DNA from: Diabrotica undecimpunctata
Lineage: Eukaryota; Arthropoda; Insecta; Coleoptera; Chrysomelidae
Direction of reading: 5' to 3'
Length of the DNA: 64,000 nucleotides
NCBI RefSeq assembly: GCF_040954645.1
Contig: NC_092806.1
Location: 23,089,644 to 23,153,643 of the forward strand
Part shown: piece after piece, positions 25,770 through 37,717 of the stretch
Position numbering within the stretch: the stretch's first letter is position 1
How the letters are laid out: every line of letters begins with the position of its first letter
The notes under the pieces: model-generated
Seen by the model: only the letters and a program-made list of their open reading frames with translations
Database searches by the model: none
Told to the model about the DNA's origin: nothing
Made by a program: the position numbers and the translations under genes

Positions 25770-27984
25770 TGGGGTTCAAGGAGGAAATTAGGAAACCTTA
25801 GAAAAGAAAAGAGATAAAGAAAGATAGTTTGGTTCTGAGACCAAATCGAAGGAAAGATACCAACAGTTAATTATTAAATAAATTTGGTCAACACACTATA
25901 AAAGCAAATAATAAACATATTAGGTGGACTTCGTCCACCTACTTACCTACAAAAGTTAATCGGCCTGATTTTTCTACTGGTCTAAGGTATAGTAATATTT
26001 AAAGGTAAAAAGCAAATATTCAGAGTTATGGTTATATCAGGAAACTTGTTAGGAGTCGACAAATAAAATACATACATAAAACAAAAACAATATATTCAAC
26101 AACACAATGATGTCGGTAGCTGAATGTACATACAAGTAATAAAAATACACCATCAACTATGAACTGGTGGTGTACACATAAAAATAAGCAGTAATATGAA
26201 TAATAAGTACCTTTACAAATACAACAATATAATATTGCACAGGATCAATTATCAGCGAAGAGAGCCTGTTAGTGAGTAAGAAAAAATTCAACCAAGGTTG
26301 ATTAAAGAAGGTCTCTCTTTGCTGTTTAATGGCATATCTCGAGACACTGGGTTAAAAATGCATAACAATTATAGCAAATAACAAAAATTATTCAAATCTA
26401 AATTTACAAGAATACAAAAAGGTAACCGAAATAAAAATTTAACCAAACCGCACTTGGTTAAGTTGATTATCTATCTCGCACTGTTATTTGATGATTGAGA
26501 ACTAAATGTTCGTAATTATGTTTATTGAAATTTCTTAGTAGCTGATGGAAAGTTCGTAAGAAAATATTGAATGTAAAAATCAGTAGTTACTCTTAACTAC
26601 AGGTGAAGACATGGATGAACTTAGATTCGCCCAGATGATTGAAAAAAAATATGAGAGAATACCATATTATTCGCCCAGATAAGTGGAGATACTAAGATTA
26701 TGGTAACTTACAGTAACTTCTGATGACTGCTGCACTATTTCACTGAACTTAATTTACTTTACGATAATACTTTACTTCTATCAAGCACTGAAGTTAATTA
26801 AAATTAAAGGTACTCTATACCAATATTTAATCTAATATGATATTAGATCAAAAAAACTCAAATATACAAGTGTATACACACTTATAAAGAAAATGCACAG
26901 AGAAGGTACACAGAGACGATAATGTGAGCGAAGCGCCTTACGAGAAGTGAGTCTTTTCTCAACGAGTGCCCCCCGGGAAGTGGTCTCCTTTCTACAAAAA
27001 TTTACCAAACTACCCAAGAAAAAGGTGAGGAAAATGACAATCAGCTTGTATCTATTTCTAAGAAGACAAAAAGATTCTAACGAACATCGAAACTAACGGT
27101 ACCCTTCTAGCTAGGAACGTGATAAAATATAAAATCCCCGGAATTACGTTCTCTTCAGAAAAATTACGACAACATGCCTTCGACGATATTTAACAAATTT
27201 ATCATAAAGGAACCCGGCCTTAGAGCCGGAAGGAATTAACCGAGGATTATCTAAACCGTCGTTTTTAAATAAGTAGGTAGATTGTTCCGTAATATTTCGG
27301 TAATTTTCAATAAAATTTTCTATTGGTCAACCGACCAACCGCGTATATATTATTTGCAAATACGGCCATCGGCGTCTCAGCAACGGGGTAAACGGATTAG
27401 AAATAATTTAATATATTAACTATAAAAAAATGTTACAAAATTTTATTTAAAAGATAACTAAAATATAATAATTAGCTCATCCATAAAACTTATATTTACT
27501 TAGAATAGAAATATGCTTTATTGTCACCGAATATTTTGCAATTTTATGGAAAAAGCTTGTATAAGTTAAAAAAAAAATAATAATAACAATAACAATTAAA
27601 ATTTACTAAAATTACATAAATCGTCAATATCACAGAATAAAACATAAAATATACAATACATTGCAAAATTTCACTATATTGCAAATGGCATAATAAAACC
27701 TTACAAACTAGTTTACGAATAAATTTAATCTGTTGCATGTGACACCCAAATATATATAAAAATACTTTGTTACTTGTATCTAAACGAACTGTACTTTCTT
27801 AAACTAGTTTCTCAACGAAGTTGTTTCTTAAAGAGTTTTCAACGAATAATCGTTGAGAAACTCTTCCACTGAATAATAAGGTGTTTCAGATAGATAGGCT
27901 TTTGTCAATTACCGGAACTTAAGGAAAGAAGTTGCCGAATATAAAATAGATTTCTTTACTAACTCAGTGGATGGGATCGGTAAA
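25770..27984. other. No recognisable gene
   Basis: Long stretch of AT-rich DNA. There is a small hairpin at about 26148-26176 (TACACCATCA against TGGTGGTGTA). A somewhat GC-richer patch at 26890-27250 has no open frame of note. No TE motif could be identified. Confidence 0.4.
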
Positions 27985-30480
27985 TACACATCAAAGCTTG
28001 AATTTGTAGTGGAGTAGTCATGACTCGGTCTTGCTGGAAAACATGTAGGTGATTACGAATTAAGCAGTTTTTTGTAATTTAAAAATAACATCGGATTGGG
28101 CAGCTGTACTAGAACCCCAAAAAGAAAGTCCATATCGAAGATGAGACTCAAACAAAGAAAAGTTTGTTATTTTGGAAGATGCTGAATTCATTTCCTTCGA
28201 AACATATCTTATTGCATAGCAGGATGAGGCTAGTTTCTTACTTAACAAATCGATATGAAGGGACCATTTAAAGTTGCTATCTATAAAAATACCAAGAAAT
28301 TTTACAGAATCAATTATACTGAGCAGTTATTAAGAAGCGAGAGTTGAAGAGCTCCTTTATTGGATAATGCTACTGTCTTATCCACGTTAAAAGAGAGTAA
28401 ATTAGAGTCGGACCAGGTTTTTAGTAGATAGGACCAAGTAGATCAGAAGTTATAATTGCATAAAGCGTTGCAATATTGTAGTTCTTCCAGGCAATACTGG
28501 TATCATCAGCAAAAATGTTCCATCAATTTTTAAGTTAGTAATGTCATTTATAAAGATAAGGAAAAGTAGAGGACCCAGTACTGAACCTTGTGGTACTCCA
28601 CATGCAATGCTTTTGTGACTAGAGTCAGTATCATTTGCTCGAACTAGTTGTTTCCTAAGTAAGATTAAAACTAATTTAAAGAAATACCTTGAATTCCGTA
28701 GAATTTAGTTTTTTATTAAAATGTCATGATTTACACAATCAAAAGCTTTGGCGTAGTCACAAAAAACAGTATCAGTATAAAGATTATTGTTTAGTGCTTG
28801 ATAGACCTCAGGTAGTACAGAAAACATAGCATCGCTGGTACATTTATTAGATATAAAGCCGCACTGACTTTGTGATAAAATGTTGTTTTCAACGAGAAAG
28901 GACGTAAGTCGGGCTTTTATAATTCTCTCAATAATTTTGGATAGGACAGGTAGTAAGGCAGTAGGTCTATAGTTGCAGACATTAGATTTATCACCACCCT
29001 TATGAAGAGGAACAATAATGGCTGTCTTTAGGCACTCTGGAAATATACCTTTTTTAAAAGAATTGTTAATTAGTGAGACCAGGACTTCCAACACATTATT
29101 TGTGAGATTTAAGAAAATTTTTATGGAACTACTGAAAGTACTACAAGAAGATTTGCTTTTGATACTACTGATTGTTTGGATCAGTTCACATTTATCAACT
29201 GGTCTTATAAAGAATGAATTCGAGACCTTTTTTGAATTGGGAAGATAGGAAATATGATCTTGTTGTGGCAAAATAGCTGATGTTATATTTTTACTCACAT
29301 TAACAAAGTATTCATTTAGATTTTCAGGGTTTGGAAGAGAAAATGTTTGAGCTGTGTTAGTTTTATTTCGAAGATCGTTCCAAGTTTCCCTTTCAACATT
29401 TGTAGAGCTTCCCAGACGATTCTTATAGTACATATTTTTAGCTATTTTGATAAGTTTTAGATGGATTCCTCTGTACTTGGAGATATATTCAGTGACAAAG
29501 ACATTGGTAGTAAATTTCTTGATGTACAGTAGTGAAATATTCTTGGTTGATATGCGGATACCCTTGGTAGTCCAGGGTTTGTGATGTTTTGACTTAATTT
29601 TAATTAAAGGAAATGCCTTATTGAAAATACAGACAAGCTTATCTAAAAAATTACTGAAATAATAGTCCACGTCCACAGAGGGAAAGTGCCAGCATGAAGT
29701 CAAGCACAAATTTTGGAATTTACGAAAGTTCTGAGCGGAAAAAATCCTACGTAAACGTTGGATTTGCGACGATGGTGTTAAATTGGTATATACTGCTTCA
29801 TGATCAGATAGTCCTGCATTAATAATTGTAGAACGTACATCAAGAGGTGAGAAATCTGAGACAATATAATCCTATATGGTAGATGTTGTTTTAGTAATTC
29901 TTGTAGAAGAATTAACGTGCATTCTGAAATCATACGATTCGAATATATTGACCAAGGATACTTGAGTAGCACAAGCAACAGCGTAATTAATATTCAAGTC
30001 ACCGCATATAATCTTTCTCCTTTTATTGGATCGTCTAATAAATTTAACGGGTTCTGAAAATATAGTTCCGTAGCAGAGTCAGGTGATCTATAAATGAAGA
30101 GAATGTATAGATTAAGATTCTTGTTATAAGCCAATGAAAACTCAAAAAAAGGATTCATTTAACAGAAAGCCATATTTTGTTATAGAAGAGAAATCATTAT
30201 TTGTAGAAAGAAATAGGGTGCCACCATGAGCTGAACTTGAACGATCATACCTAGCAATTGTGGTATATTTTTCTACAAAAAAAGGCTCATTAACTCCAAG
30301 CTAGTGTTTATATTATATTAGAACAATTAGTGTTATATTAGAACGAATATTAATCAGAACCATGCTAAAGTTGTCATCACTATAAAAATGTGAGGTTTCT
30401 AGTCCCACAAAATACGTCATATTATTTAAAAAGAACTTAGAAACTTCATAATTTGTCATAAAAGCAAATCTTGGCATATT
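27985..30480 (-). mobile_element. CR1/jockey-superfamily LINE, minus strand, long but decayed
   Basis: Read from right to left, it contains endonuclease pieces (NLYILFIYRSPDSATELYF at about 30120-30060, and SDHEAV near 29800), a linker, a largely open RT N-terminal half (29709-28705), and RT remnants down to about 28060. The YRSP and SDHEAV motifs are those of APE-type endonucleases. Its 5' end near 30480 and 3' end near 27985 are estimates, and no TSD was found. Confidence 0.8.
28060..29709 (-). pseudogene. CR1/jockey-type reverse transcriptase
   Basis: The open piece 29709-28705 (334 codons) covers the linker (HKPWTTKGIRISTKN), LKTAIIVPLHKGGDKSNVCN, NYRPTALLPVLSKIIERI, QCGFISNKCTSDAMF and FCDYAKAFDCVNHDIL. 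The stop at 28705 is followed in another frame by CGVPQGSVLGPLLFLIFIND (about 28600-28545). After a degraded YxDD region come KFLGIFIDSNFKWS, ITNFSLFESHLRYGLSFWG and QKTA to 28060. The YxDD catalytic box is not intact: after INDI the text reads FLLMIPVL. This copy cannot be active. Confidence 0.87.
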
Positions 30481-30639
30481 AACGAAAAATGTCTATTTAG
30501 AAAAATTTAACAAAAGTACGTTCTTCACTGGCTAATTATTTCCTTTTAAATTATTAAAAACGTTTGTTACCATTGAGCTGGATACAAAAAGCACTGTTCC
30601 ACACAAACTTCCATGATCTAAATTCGGCCCATGGGAGAC

Positions 30640-31275
30640 ACAAAATGGAGGCTGACGAACACCAAAACTGGGCCTCAGGTTGTCCTGGATGATAACTATA
30701 TGATTCTTTAAAAATCAGCTGTTTATTTTTCACTCAAAACCATGTAGGCCACTTAGCCCTCAGAAACGCTGTTATCTGATATCTTGACACAGAATACAGC
30801 AACAAACCGGTGATTATCTCACTTTACAAGGACTGCCAAATAGCATTTCCAGATTAAATCACCTTTTAACCAAAACTCATCTAATTAAGCGAAAATTCGT
30901 CGGTCTTTATAACTATAACCGAAAAGGATGTTTCCTCATTGAGACCCTAATTAGTTCTCCTTGAACACACTAACGAATTCGCGATGGCAAAATTCGTTAT
31001 GACTTCAACAATGAAATTGACTGCTCCCGCAGCCGATGCATCGAGCAGTAGTGACATCCTCCCAAAATCATTTTCTTGTCAGCATACATTTTCCCACCAA
31101 CCTAAGTGGAAATATTTATATTTATTTTCTGCGTAAATATCTAGGCGGATCCAAGATCGATCGAAAGAGCAATTATTATTATTATAAACAGACTCGAAAA
31201 CGTTTACATTACCAATTTTAGAGACGCAAAAAGATTAAGAATTTTTTTCGTTGTTTTAATATATACGAGGGAAAA
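30640..31275 (+). repeat. Unclassified interspersed repeat, long copy
   Basis: Shares collinear blocks with 41940-42600: CTGGATGA, AACCATGTAGGCCAC against AACCATGTGGACCTC, CGGTGATTA, CACCAACCTAAGTGGA against CACCAATCTAAGTGGA, and GACGCAAAAAGATTAAGAA against GACGCAAAAAAATTGAGAA. It has no coding potential that I recognise. Confidence 0.7.
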
Positions 31276-31279
31276 TGAA

Positions 31280-31914
31280 AATACTACACTGTAGTAACAA
31301 TCTAATTTTTTATTATTTGGAACAGCGCAGGGGAAGGGTGGTTTCGTTTTTCAGGATTTACAATAGATACCTTCTTACTTACCTTAACTTTTGCTCTAAT
31401 GATGAATCTTAAATAGCAAAATATTCAGTCTTTCCGCACTATATATTACTGTAAACTCAAAGATGTCGTTGCCACTCCTTCAACTACTTTCTAGTTTTTG
31501 TTACCGCCAGGAATATTTGATTTTATTTCGCTTAGCTCATACTTTTTTTTAAATTAAACTTTAAACAAACATTTTTACCACCGTCCATTTATTCTGTTTT
31601 ATTTGATAAAAGTTTTAAACTTCACTAAAGATATTAATGTTTATTACACACCGGCAAAAATATTAGTAAAGAAAGCTAGAAATCAAATTATCAGCATAAA
31701 TAATGCTGAAAATGGGTTTAAACCCGAGTACATAAAAGTGTTTTATCCTGCAGTTTCTAAAGGGTTTTAAACGTAACCCCAGGTCTCATAAAAATTTTAC
31801 GGGTTTAAAGCAAACTCTGGTAATAAACTGCGAATCGAAATTAATTTCATAAATAAACAAGCAGGTCCAAGTCGATACAATGGATAATATACTATATATT
31901 ATTTCTGATAAATT
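31280..31914. other. No recognisable gene
   Basis: AT-rich sequence. It contains a GGGTTTAAACCC palindrome near 31716 but no coding motif. Confidence 0.45.
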
Positions 31915-32429
31915 ATAACAAAAGAAGAAGTAGAAAGTATTATAAGAAATATAATAAAAACAAAATAAAATCTACAAGGAAAATGAATGGAATTCCTATA
32001 GTTGGATATATACCATGAATCACAAAAGTTTTATAATCCTTTATAAAAGGTATATAATTAATTGACCCTTTCGGGCTATATCACAGAAGGTTTTCGGTTT
32101 AAATAGTCCATCATCAGTGTATTGTTACCAAGTATATATGAGTCAAGCAAATAAATATCTGGGAACAAACCCTTAAAAAGTTACAAAATTTGTTGTGCAC
32201 ATATCTAGATATCTTTTTACTTCACTTCATGCCACTTCAATTGGATTAAATTCTCAGTGATATGGAAACACTAGTAATAATTTAATATTGTTTTGTATAA
32301 CTGTCACACTGTGACTTAAAAGTATTTATCACCTGTAAAACTTCATATTTCATGTAATCTTCTTCAAAATAGAAATCTTTTGATAGTAAACATTTCTTTA
32401 TTACCTGTTTGTTACTACTTGTATTGGGA

Positions 32430-32810
32430 AATTTTTCTAATTATCTCGAAAAATAGGATACATTGGATATTACCGCATAACTGTTTTTTCGGAAAGGTTT
32501 GGTAGAAGTTGGGTCTTAAACCAATTTTCAAAAATAGGGCCATCCATTTCATCGTGGTAATCTGTGGTATTATTTTTTGCCAAAAAGTGTATTTCGCCTC
32601 CGTCGAAAAATCCATCTTTACTTCCTGCATGCACTAATACAAATCGTGGACCACGAGAAGTGGGAGCTTTCAATCCTCTAGTCAAATCACGTGTAAATGT
32701 GTCCCGGTGTGATTTTACAGTACTGTCGACCCACACATTACTAACGCTGTGTTTGATATTTACTCACGATTCGTCAATATAAACTATGTTGTAATTTTCT
32801 TAAAATATGT
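32430..32810 (-). pseudogene. Sailor-type transposase fragment
   Basis: Minus strand. YNIVYIDES with the first catalytic Asp (codon 32773-32775) is followed directly by a TGA where the family has Trp. NVWVDSTVKSHRDTF then leads into RFVLVHAGSKDGFF, TTDYHDEMDGPIF and NWFKTQLLPNLSEK (about 32730-32470). It aligns collinearly with the copy at 8.6-8.9 kb. The second Asp and the Glu region are missing, so the fragment stops before them. No TIR like that at 7.55 kb is visible. Confidence 0.8.
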
Positions 32811-32816
32811 TCTGTA

Positions 32817-34045
32817 AAATATGGAGGAGGAACACAACGCAAATGGCTCCTAAATTTATTCGTCGATATAATAAATACCAGAGTAGTACCAACGGAATGG
32901 AAGGAAAGTCTCCTTTTACGGATACTTAAAAAGGGAGACTCGAGAAATCCTGAAAACTATAGAGGCATTAGTCTGATGAATAATAATTTAAAATTGTTAA
33001 GGGCAGTCATAAGGCTTCCAGAAGAACCACAGCACAATAGACGCAATTTTTATTATCAGACAAATAATAGAAAAGTTTATGGAATATGAAAAACTAACAT
33101 ACATGTGCTTTTTAGATTTAAATGTGCTTTTGACAGGGTGAAGTGAAATGACATCTTAAATTTATTACAAGCTAAACAAATAGACTATCAGATAATAAGG
33201 ACAATTAATGAAATTAACAAGAACAACAAGACCAGAGTTTTAATGCCAACAGAGGAAACATAATACATAGCACTAAAAGGAGGAATCCGCCAAGGAAACT
33301 CGCTCAGCCCATTGTTATTTAATATGGTGATGAATCAAATAAATTCACGAAGTAAGAAAACAACACGAATAACACATGGGAGCACAAAAAATCACGATAC
33401 TATGCTATGCCGATGATGCAGTACTAATTGATGATAACAAAGATGACCTACAAAGGTAGCTCTACACCTTCCATATCACAGCAAACAAACGTAGAATGAG
33501 AATATCAGAAAAATTGTAGAACAAGTAATGAAATTCAATTACCCAGGAGTAGATTTCACTAGTGACAGGCTTGCCTCCGAGAAACCATATGGAGAAACAA
33601 ATATCTGACCACGGAAAGCAAAATGAAAGTATACAAGACAAAAGTAAGACCAATCCTAACATATGCAGCGGAGACAAGGACCGATACAAGAAAGATGAAA
33701 CAACAAATCAACAATATCGAAATGAAAGTATTAAGATCAATAGCGGGCATATCATTAAGAGACAGACAAACGAACAGAAGTATACGCGGACAATGCAAAA
33801 TTCAAAATATTAACAGGTAGATAAAAACAAAAAAACCTGGAACGCACATGTAAACCGAATGGGACCAGATAGATTAGCGAACATTTGTAAAAAGAACAAG
33901 CCGTACAGCACAAGACCCGTTGAAAGGCGGCCAAAAAGGTGGAAAAATAATGTACAGTCAACAACGACTGAAACAGAATAAGAGGCAGACACTCAGGAGT
34001 AATTCTAGTCGCACGAAGAAAAAGAAGAAGAAGAAAAAGTAATTT
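32817..34045 (+). pseudogene. LINE family B reverse transcriptase and C-terminus
   Basis: Frames in order: LFVDIINTRVVPTEWKESLL (about 32858), KKGDSRNPENYRGISLMN, a degraded FDRVK block (about 33130), GGIRQGNSLSPLLFNMVMN (about 33280), LCYADDAVLIDDNKDDLQ (about 33405), YKTKVRPILTYAAETRTDT (about 33630), KVLRSIAGISLRDR, NRMGPDRLANI and RRPKRWKNN. It ends in a (GAA)n-rich tail. Frameshifts and stops occur throughout. YADD is intact. It is the same family as the copies at 13.7, 23.6 and 52.1 kb. Confidence 0.85.
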
Positions 34046-35853
34046 TCTTTACGGCATCTGCGAATTTGACGAAGATATTGATTGCGTCACGATATAATCT
34101 CATGTTTTTCTATTAAGATTGACTTCCTACCTCTTTTTTAAAACACAATTCCCATATCCTTCTTCGATCTATACAGCGTTGCTCTTGAAAATTAACGGCG
34201 TTTGTAGTTCCTTCGTCGTAGGTTTTATCTCGCGCTGTAGACAGCTCTCTACCATTTGTTCGATTTTTTGCTGTTTTTATCACAATATTCTTCATAGCAA
34301 AATAACAGAATGGCAATTATTGTTGAAGAACCGTTTAAAAACATACACTAATAAATACGGACTAACAATTTTCGAAACAATTTTAAATTGAATTTTTCCT
34401 GTCCCCACTAACTAATATTCTCTCCGATAAATATTAGGCTGTATAAAGGTAGTTACACTAATAGCCTTAATAATTAAACAGCAATTTAGGTGAAAACAAC
34501 GCATGCCCTTAAATCGTACTAATTATCAGACTAATTAACGTGACTAAGCAAAGAAAATTATAATCTGGATATTTTGATAATTGATTCAAAATAATAAAAC
34601 CCAAACAAGGATTTTCAATTAAGGGTGTTAGGGACTTCCGGAATATTCTATTTAGACGGACTTTAAGTGTTTCCGCTTACTTAAAACCGGCAACATTGCA
34701 AAAAACGGTTAAGGTACCAAGTTTATTGTAATTTGTACAAACATTAAAAAAAACGGCTCTTATTATGTTTAAAAATTTTTAGGTAGAAATCACCTTGATA
34801 TATTTTTCTTAACAAATAAAAAGCAGACGTACGAATTGTTTCACCAGATGCAGCTCAAAAGCGTTTACTTGTCACCCGTATATTAATAAAAGCAATTAAT
34901 TTTCAGCAACATTTCCCGCGGCAGGAATTAGGGCTTATGTAAGATCTGCTTTTATGCAAATAAGTGCATAAACCTCGGACGTTTTAAGTTTGACTGTATG
35001 TGTGCCGTTCGCCTTACATCAAGTTCCCTGATTTTAACTTTATGCTTCGTCATCGAAAAGCTTTTGGCGAACGAGCGTATACGGAACTTTAAAGTGTCTT
35101 GGATTAAACTTGGGGATGGGTTAAAGCGAAATTAAGTCGAAATTACAAGGTAGAGTCTTTAAAAATTTATATTGATCTATATTAAAATGTTCGAGATAAA
35201 TGTAAATAAACAAAGTATCTTTAGATAAATACTTTACTATACAGTTATACAAAGATTCATACTAAGTAATACAGTATACTAGTATATGGGAGATGAGACA
35301 ATACTCAAAATTCTAAGTAGTTTTTATTAATCAAGGTGGTAAATTGGGCTACTGGCTTACAATATTTGGCCCATCATCAGGCCTCAGTACGTTACTTTTA
35401 TTTGTGTTAAAAACTAAAAGCTTAAACAACATAAAACAAGCAATAAACAACTGAAATACAATAAATGATACTAAATTATAACAAATTGAGTGAGCTTCTA
35501 TAACATTAATTGAGAGTGAGATTGACAAATAAGACAAGTACAAAGAAAAAAAAAAGAAAAATTAAAAAATATATATTTTGTTAAAAAACAAAATATTTTG
35601 TATTTCGTATTTTTACTTTGTTTAGAAATCTATTTATTTAAACTTGATTAAAATCGTTTTACTCAAACACACAACCTGAGTTAAACACGTTATATTTACT
35701 AACGCTGTATTGCAAGCACTCCTAGCTCCAGTTTAGTGACTCCATCTCACGTGTCAGTCTCAGTCGACAGCGTCTGTGTGCTGTTTGTAGCAATCAGTGT
35801 CATCGTTATTTAATAACAGAGTGATTGTTTGTGAATGTGTAACAGCTTTGAAA
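34046..35853. other. No clear gene; Penelope-end-like motif near 35.37 kb
   Basis: Mostly unassigned AT-rich DNA. The stretch around 35340-35400 contains GGCTTACAATATTTGGCCC followed by ATCATCAGGCCTCAG. Penelope-like elements often carry a tGATGATGGgccaaat-like sequence downstream of the coding part. This one would run on the minus strand. No coding support is present. Confidence 0.35.
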
Positions 35854-36508
35854 ATGGCAAAGTCACTTCCAAAGAAAAGATTGTATTCAGACGATTATAT
35901 CAAATATGGTTTTACTTTTATGGAGAAAAACGGCAGTCATTTACCTCAGTGTGTCAACTGCCATGCTGTTCTTACGGCATCTAATTACAAACCATTCTTC
36001 TGTAAAAGATAAAGGCCCAGAATTTTTTATTGCCAAAAAAAGCAGCATAAAACCTATGAAACTTAACTCTACTGCAAATTTTCGTATTGAAAATTGGAAA
36101 GCTGTGGAAGCATCATACAAAATAACACTTTTGATAGTTAAAGACAAGAAACCACATACTATTGGTAAGTCACTAATTAGACCTTGTTTACTTACTGATT
36201 GTAGTACTGTACTTGGTGAAGACAGTTGTAAGAAAGTAGAAAAAATTTCCCTCTCAAACGACACAGTAAAATGTAGAATTGATAACATGGCTCTGGATTT
36301 GAAAAAAAAAATATTGCAAAAATTAAAAGGTTCACCGTGCAGTTTTTTGCAGTGTGACAAAACAACTGATATTTCAAAGCATGCACAGTTATTGTTTTAC
36401 AGTCGATTTATTGACAGAAAACGGTTTCTGGGGGAAATATTGTTTTCAACATCTCTTGAAACAACAACTAAAGCCATTGACATATTTTCTGCTCTTAAAG
36501 ATTTTTTA

Positions 36509-37717
36509 TATATATAATTTCGGTTTACAACGTTCTTCGACGTCTTCCGATTTCCAATCTCCATCTCATTCTATCGTTCCATAGATCGTCTTCCAGTTCT
36601 CTTTCTCTGATTTCTTTATCAACTCCTTCTCTCCAACTTCTTCTAGGCCTTCCTGGTCTTCGCCTACCTCTTGGTTGCCATTCAAGAATTTGTCTTGGTA
36701 TTCTATTCTCCGGCATTCTCCTTACGTGTCCGTACCATCTGAGTTGTGTCGTTTTGATGTCATCAACAATATTATGTGTAACCCCCATGATTTCTCGGAC
36801 TCTCTCGTTTGTTATTCTGTCGCGTCTGGAGATTCCCGCCGAGCGACGCCAGAAGTCCATTTCTGTTGCTCTAAGCATTTTCTCTGATCTGTCTTTTAGG
36901 GGCCACACTTCGCATCCATATGTTGTGATACTTTTTATTATGGTGTTGTATATTCTTCTTTTATTGTATTTAGAGATGTTTTTATCCCGCAGTACGCTGT
37001 TTAGTAAGGCTATGCCTTTCCTTCCCTGTGTATTTCGTTCCTTAATGGCTGCATCTAATTTTCCGTCTTGAGTGATTTTTACTCCTAGGTATTTGTAGCT
37101 ATCACATAGTTTGATCTCTTAATTTTCCTCTACGAGAAGGTTATGTTGATCTCCTCCGATACTCATGTACTCAGTTTTTTCCATATTCACTTCCAAACCC
37201 CACTCTGTAAACTCTTCTAATAGTTTTCGCATCATGTAACTAAGGTCTTCAGAGTCCTGTGCGATGATGACCTGGTCATCTGCAAAGCACAGAGTGTACA
37301 AAGTTAAGTCTATTAGTGGTATGCCCATATTCGTACATTTTTTCTTCCATTTGTTGAGTGCTGCTTCGAGGTATATTTTGAATAATGTTGGGGATATACA
37401 GCATCCTTGTCTTAGTCCTTTAGTCACTTTGAATCCCGGTGTTATCAGATTTCCTGTTTTAATTCTTGTTGTTTGTTGGTAGTACAACGTTTTTACTGTT
37501 TCAATCAATTCTATATTTATATTTGTTTTCCCCAGTGCCTCCCATAATTTATCAAGCGGGATACTATCATATGCTTTCCTAAGGTCTACGAACGTCAGAT
37601 GGACTTCTTGGCCACGAGCAACTTTCTTTTCAATTATCTGAGTAATAGAGAAGACATGGTCTATTGTAGATCGACCTGCACGAAAACCAGCCTGTTCTTC
37701 GGCTTCCATATCTTGGT
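36509..37717 (-). mobile_element. LINE family C insertion with 10-bp TSD
   Basis: Flanked by identical 10-bp copies of AGATTTTTTA at 36499-36508 and 37718-37727. It is 5'-truncated within the RT and ends in a short TA-rich tail at 36509-36520. Removing it with one TSD copy restores the hAT frame (SALKDFL then VINKLPWEK). Confidence 0.9.
36525..37709 (-). pseudogene. LINE family C RT and C-terminal domain, single stop
   Basis: One continuous minus-strand frame of about 395 codons is broken only by a TAA at 37119-37121. RT motifs are EEQAGFRAGRSTIDHVFSI, FVDLRKAYDSIP, TKGLRQGCCISPTLFKIYL, LCFADDQVIIAQ (FADD at 37275-37286) and SYKYLGVKI. The C-terminal part has TTYGCEVWPLK, ATEMDFWRRSAGISRRDR, LRWYGHVRRMPENR and RRRPGRPRRSW. 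All catalytic residues are present; FADD is a normal variant of this group. The near-intact frame suggests a recent insertion. Confidence 0.92.

Larger units (their letters stand above)
31915..34045 (+). mobile_element. LINE family B, split by an insertion near 32.01-32.82 kb
   Basis: The left scrap (31915-32010) reads TKEEVESIIRNIIKTK and NGIP, the block that precedes ELLKYGG in this family. From 32817 the text resumes as VKYGGG, and the rest of the RT and C-terminus follows to a (GAA)n tail ending near 34042. About 0.8 kb between the two parts holds a Sailor fragment and a Penelope-end-like motif. The assignment of the left scrap is weaker than that of the right part. Confidence 0.65.
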
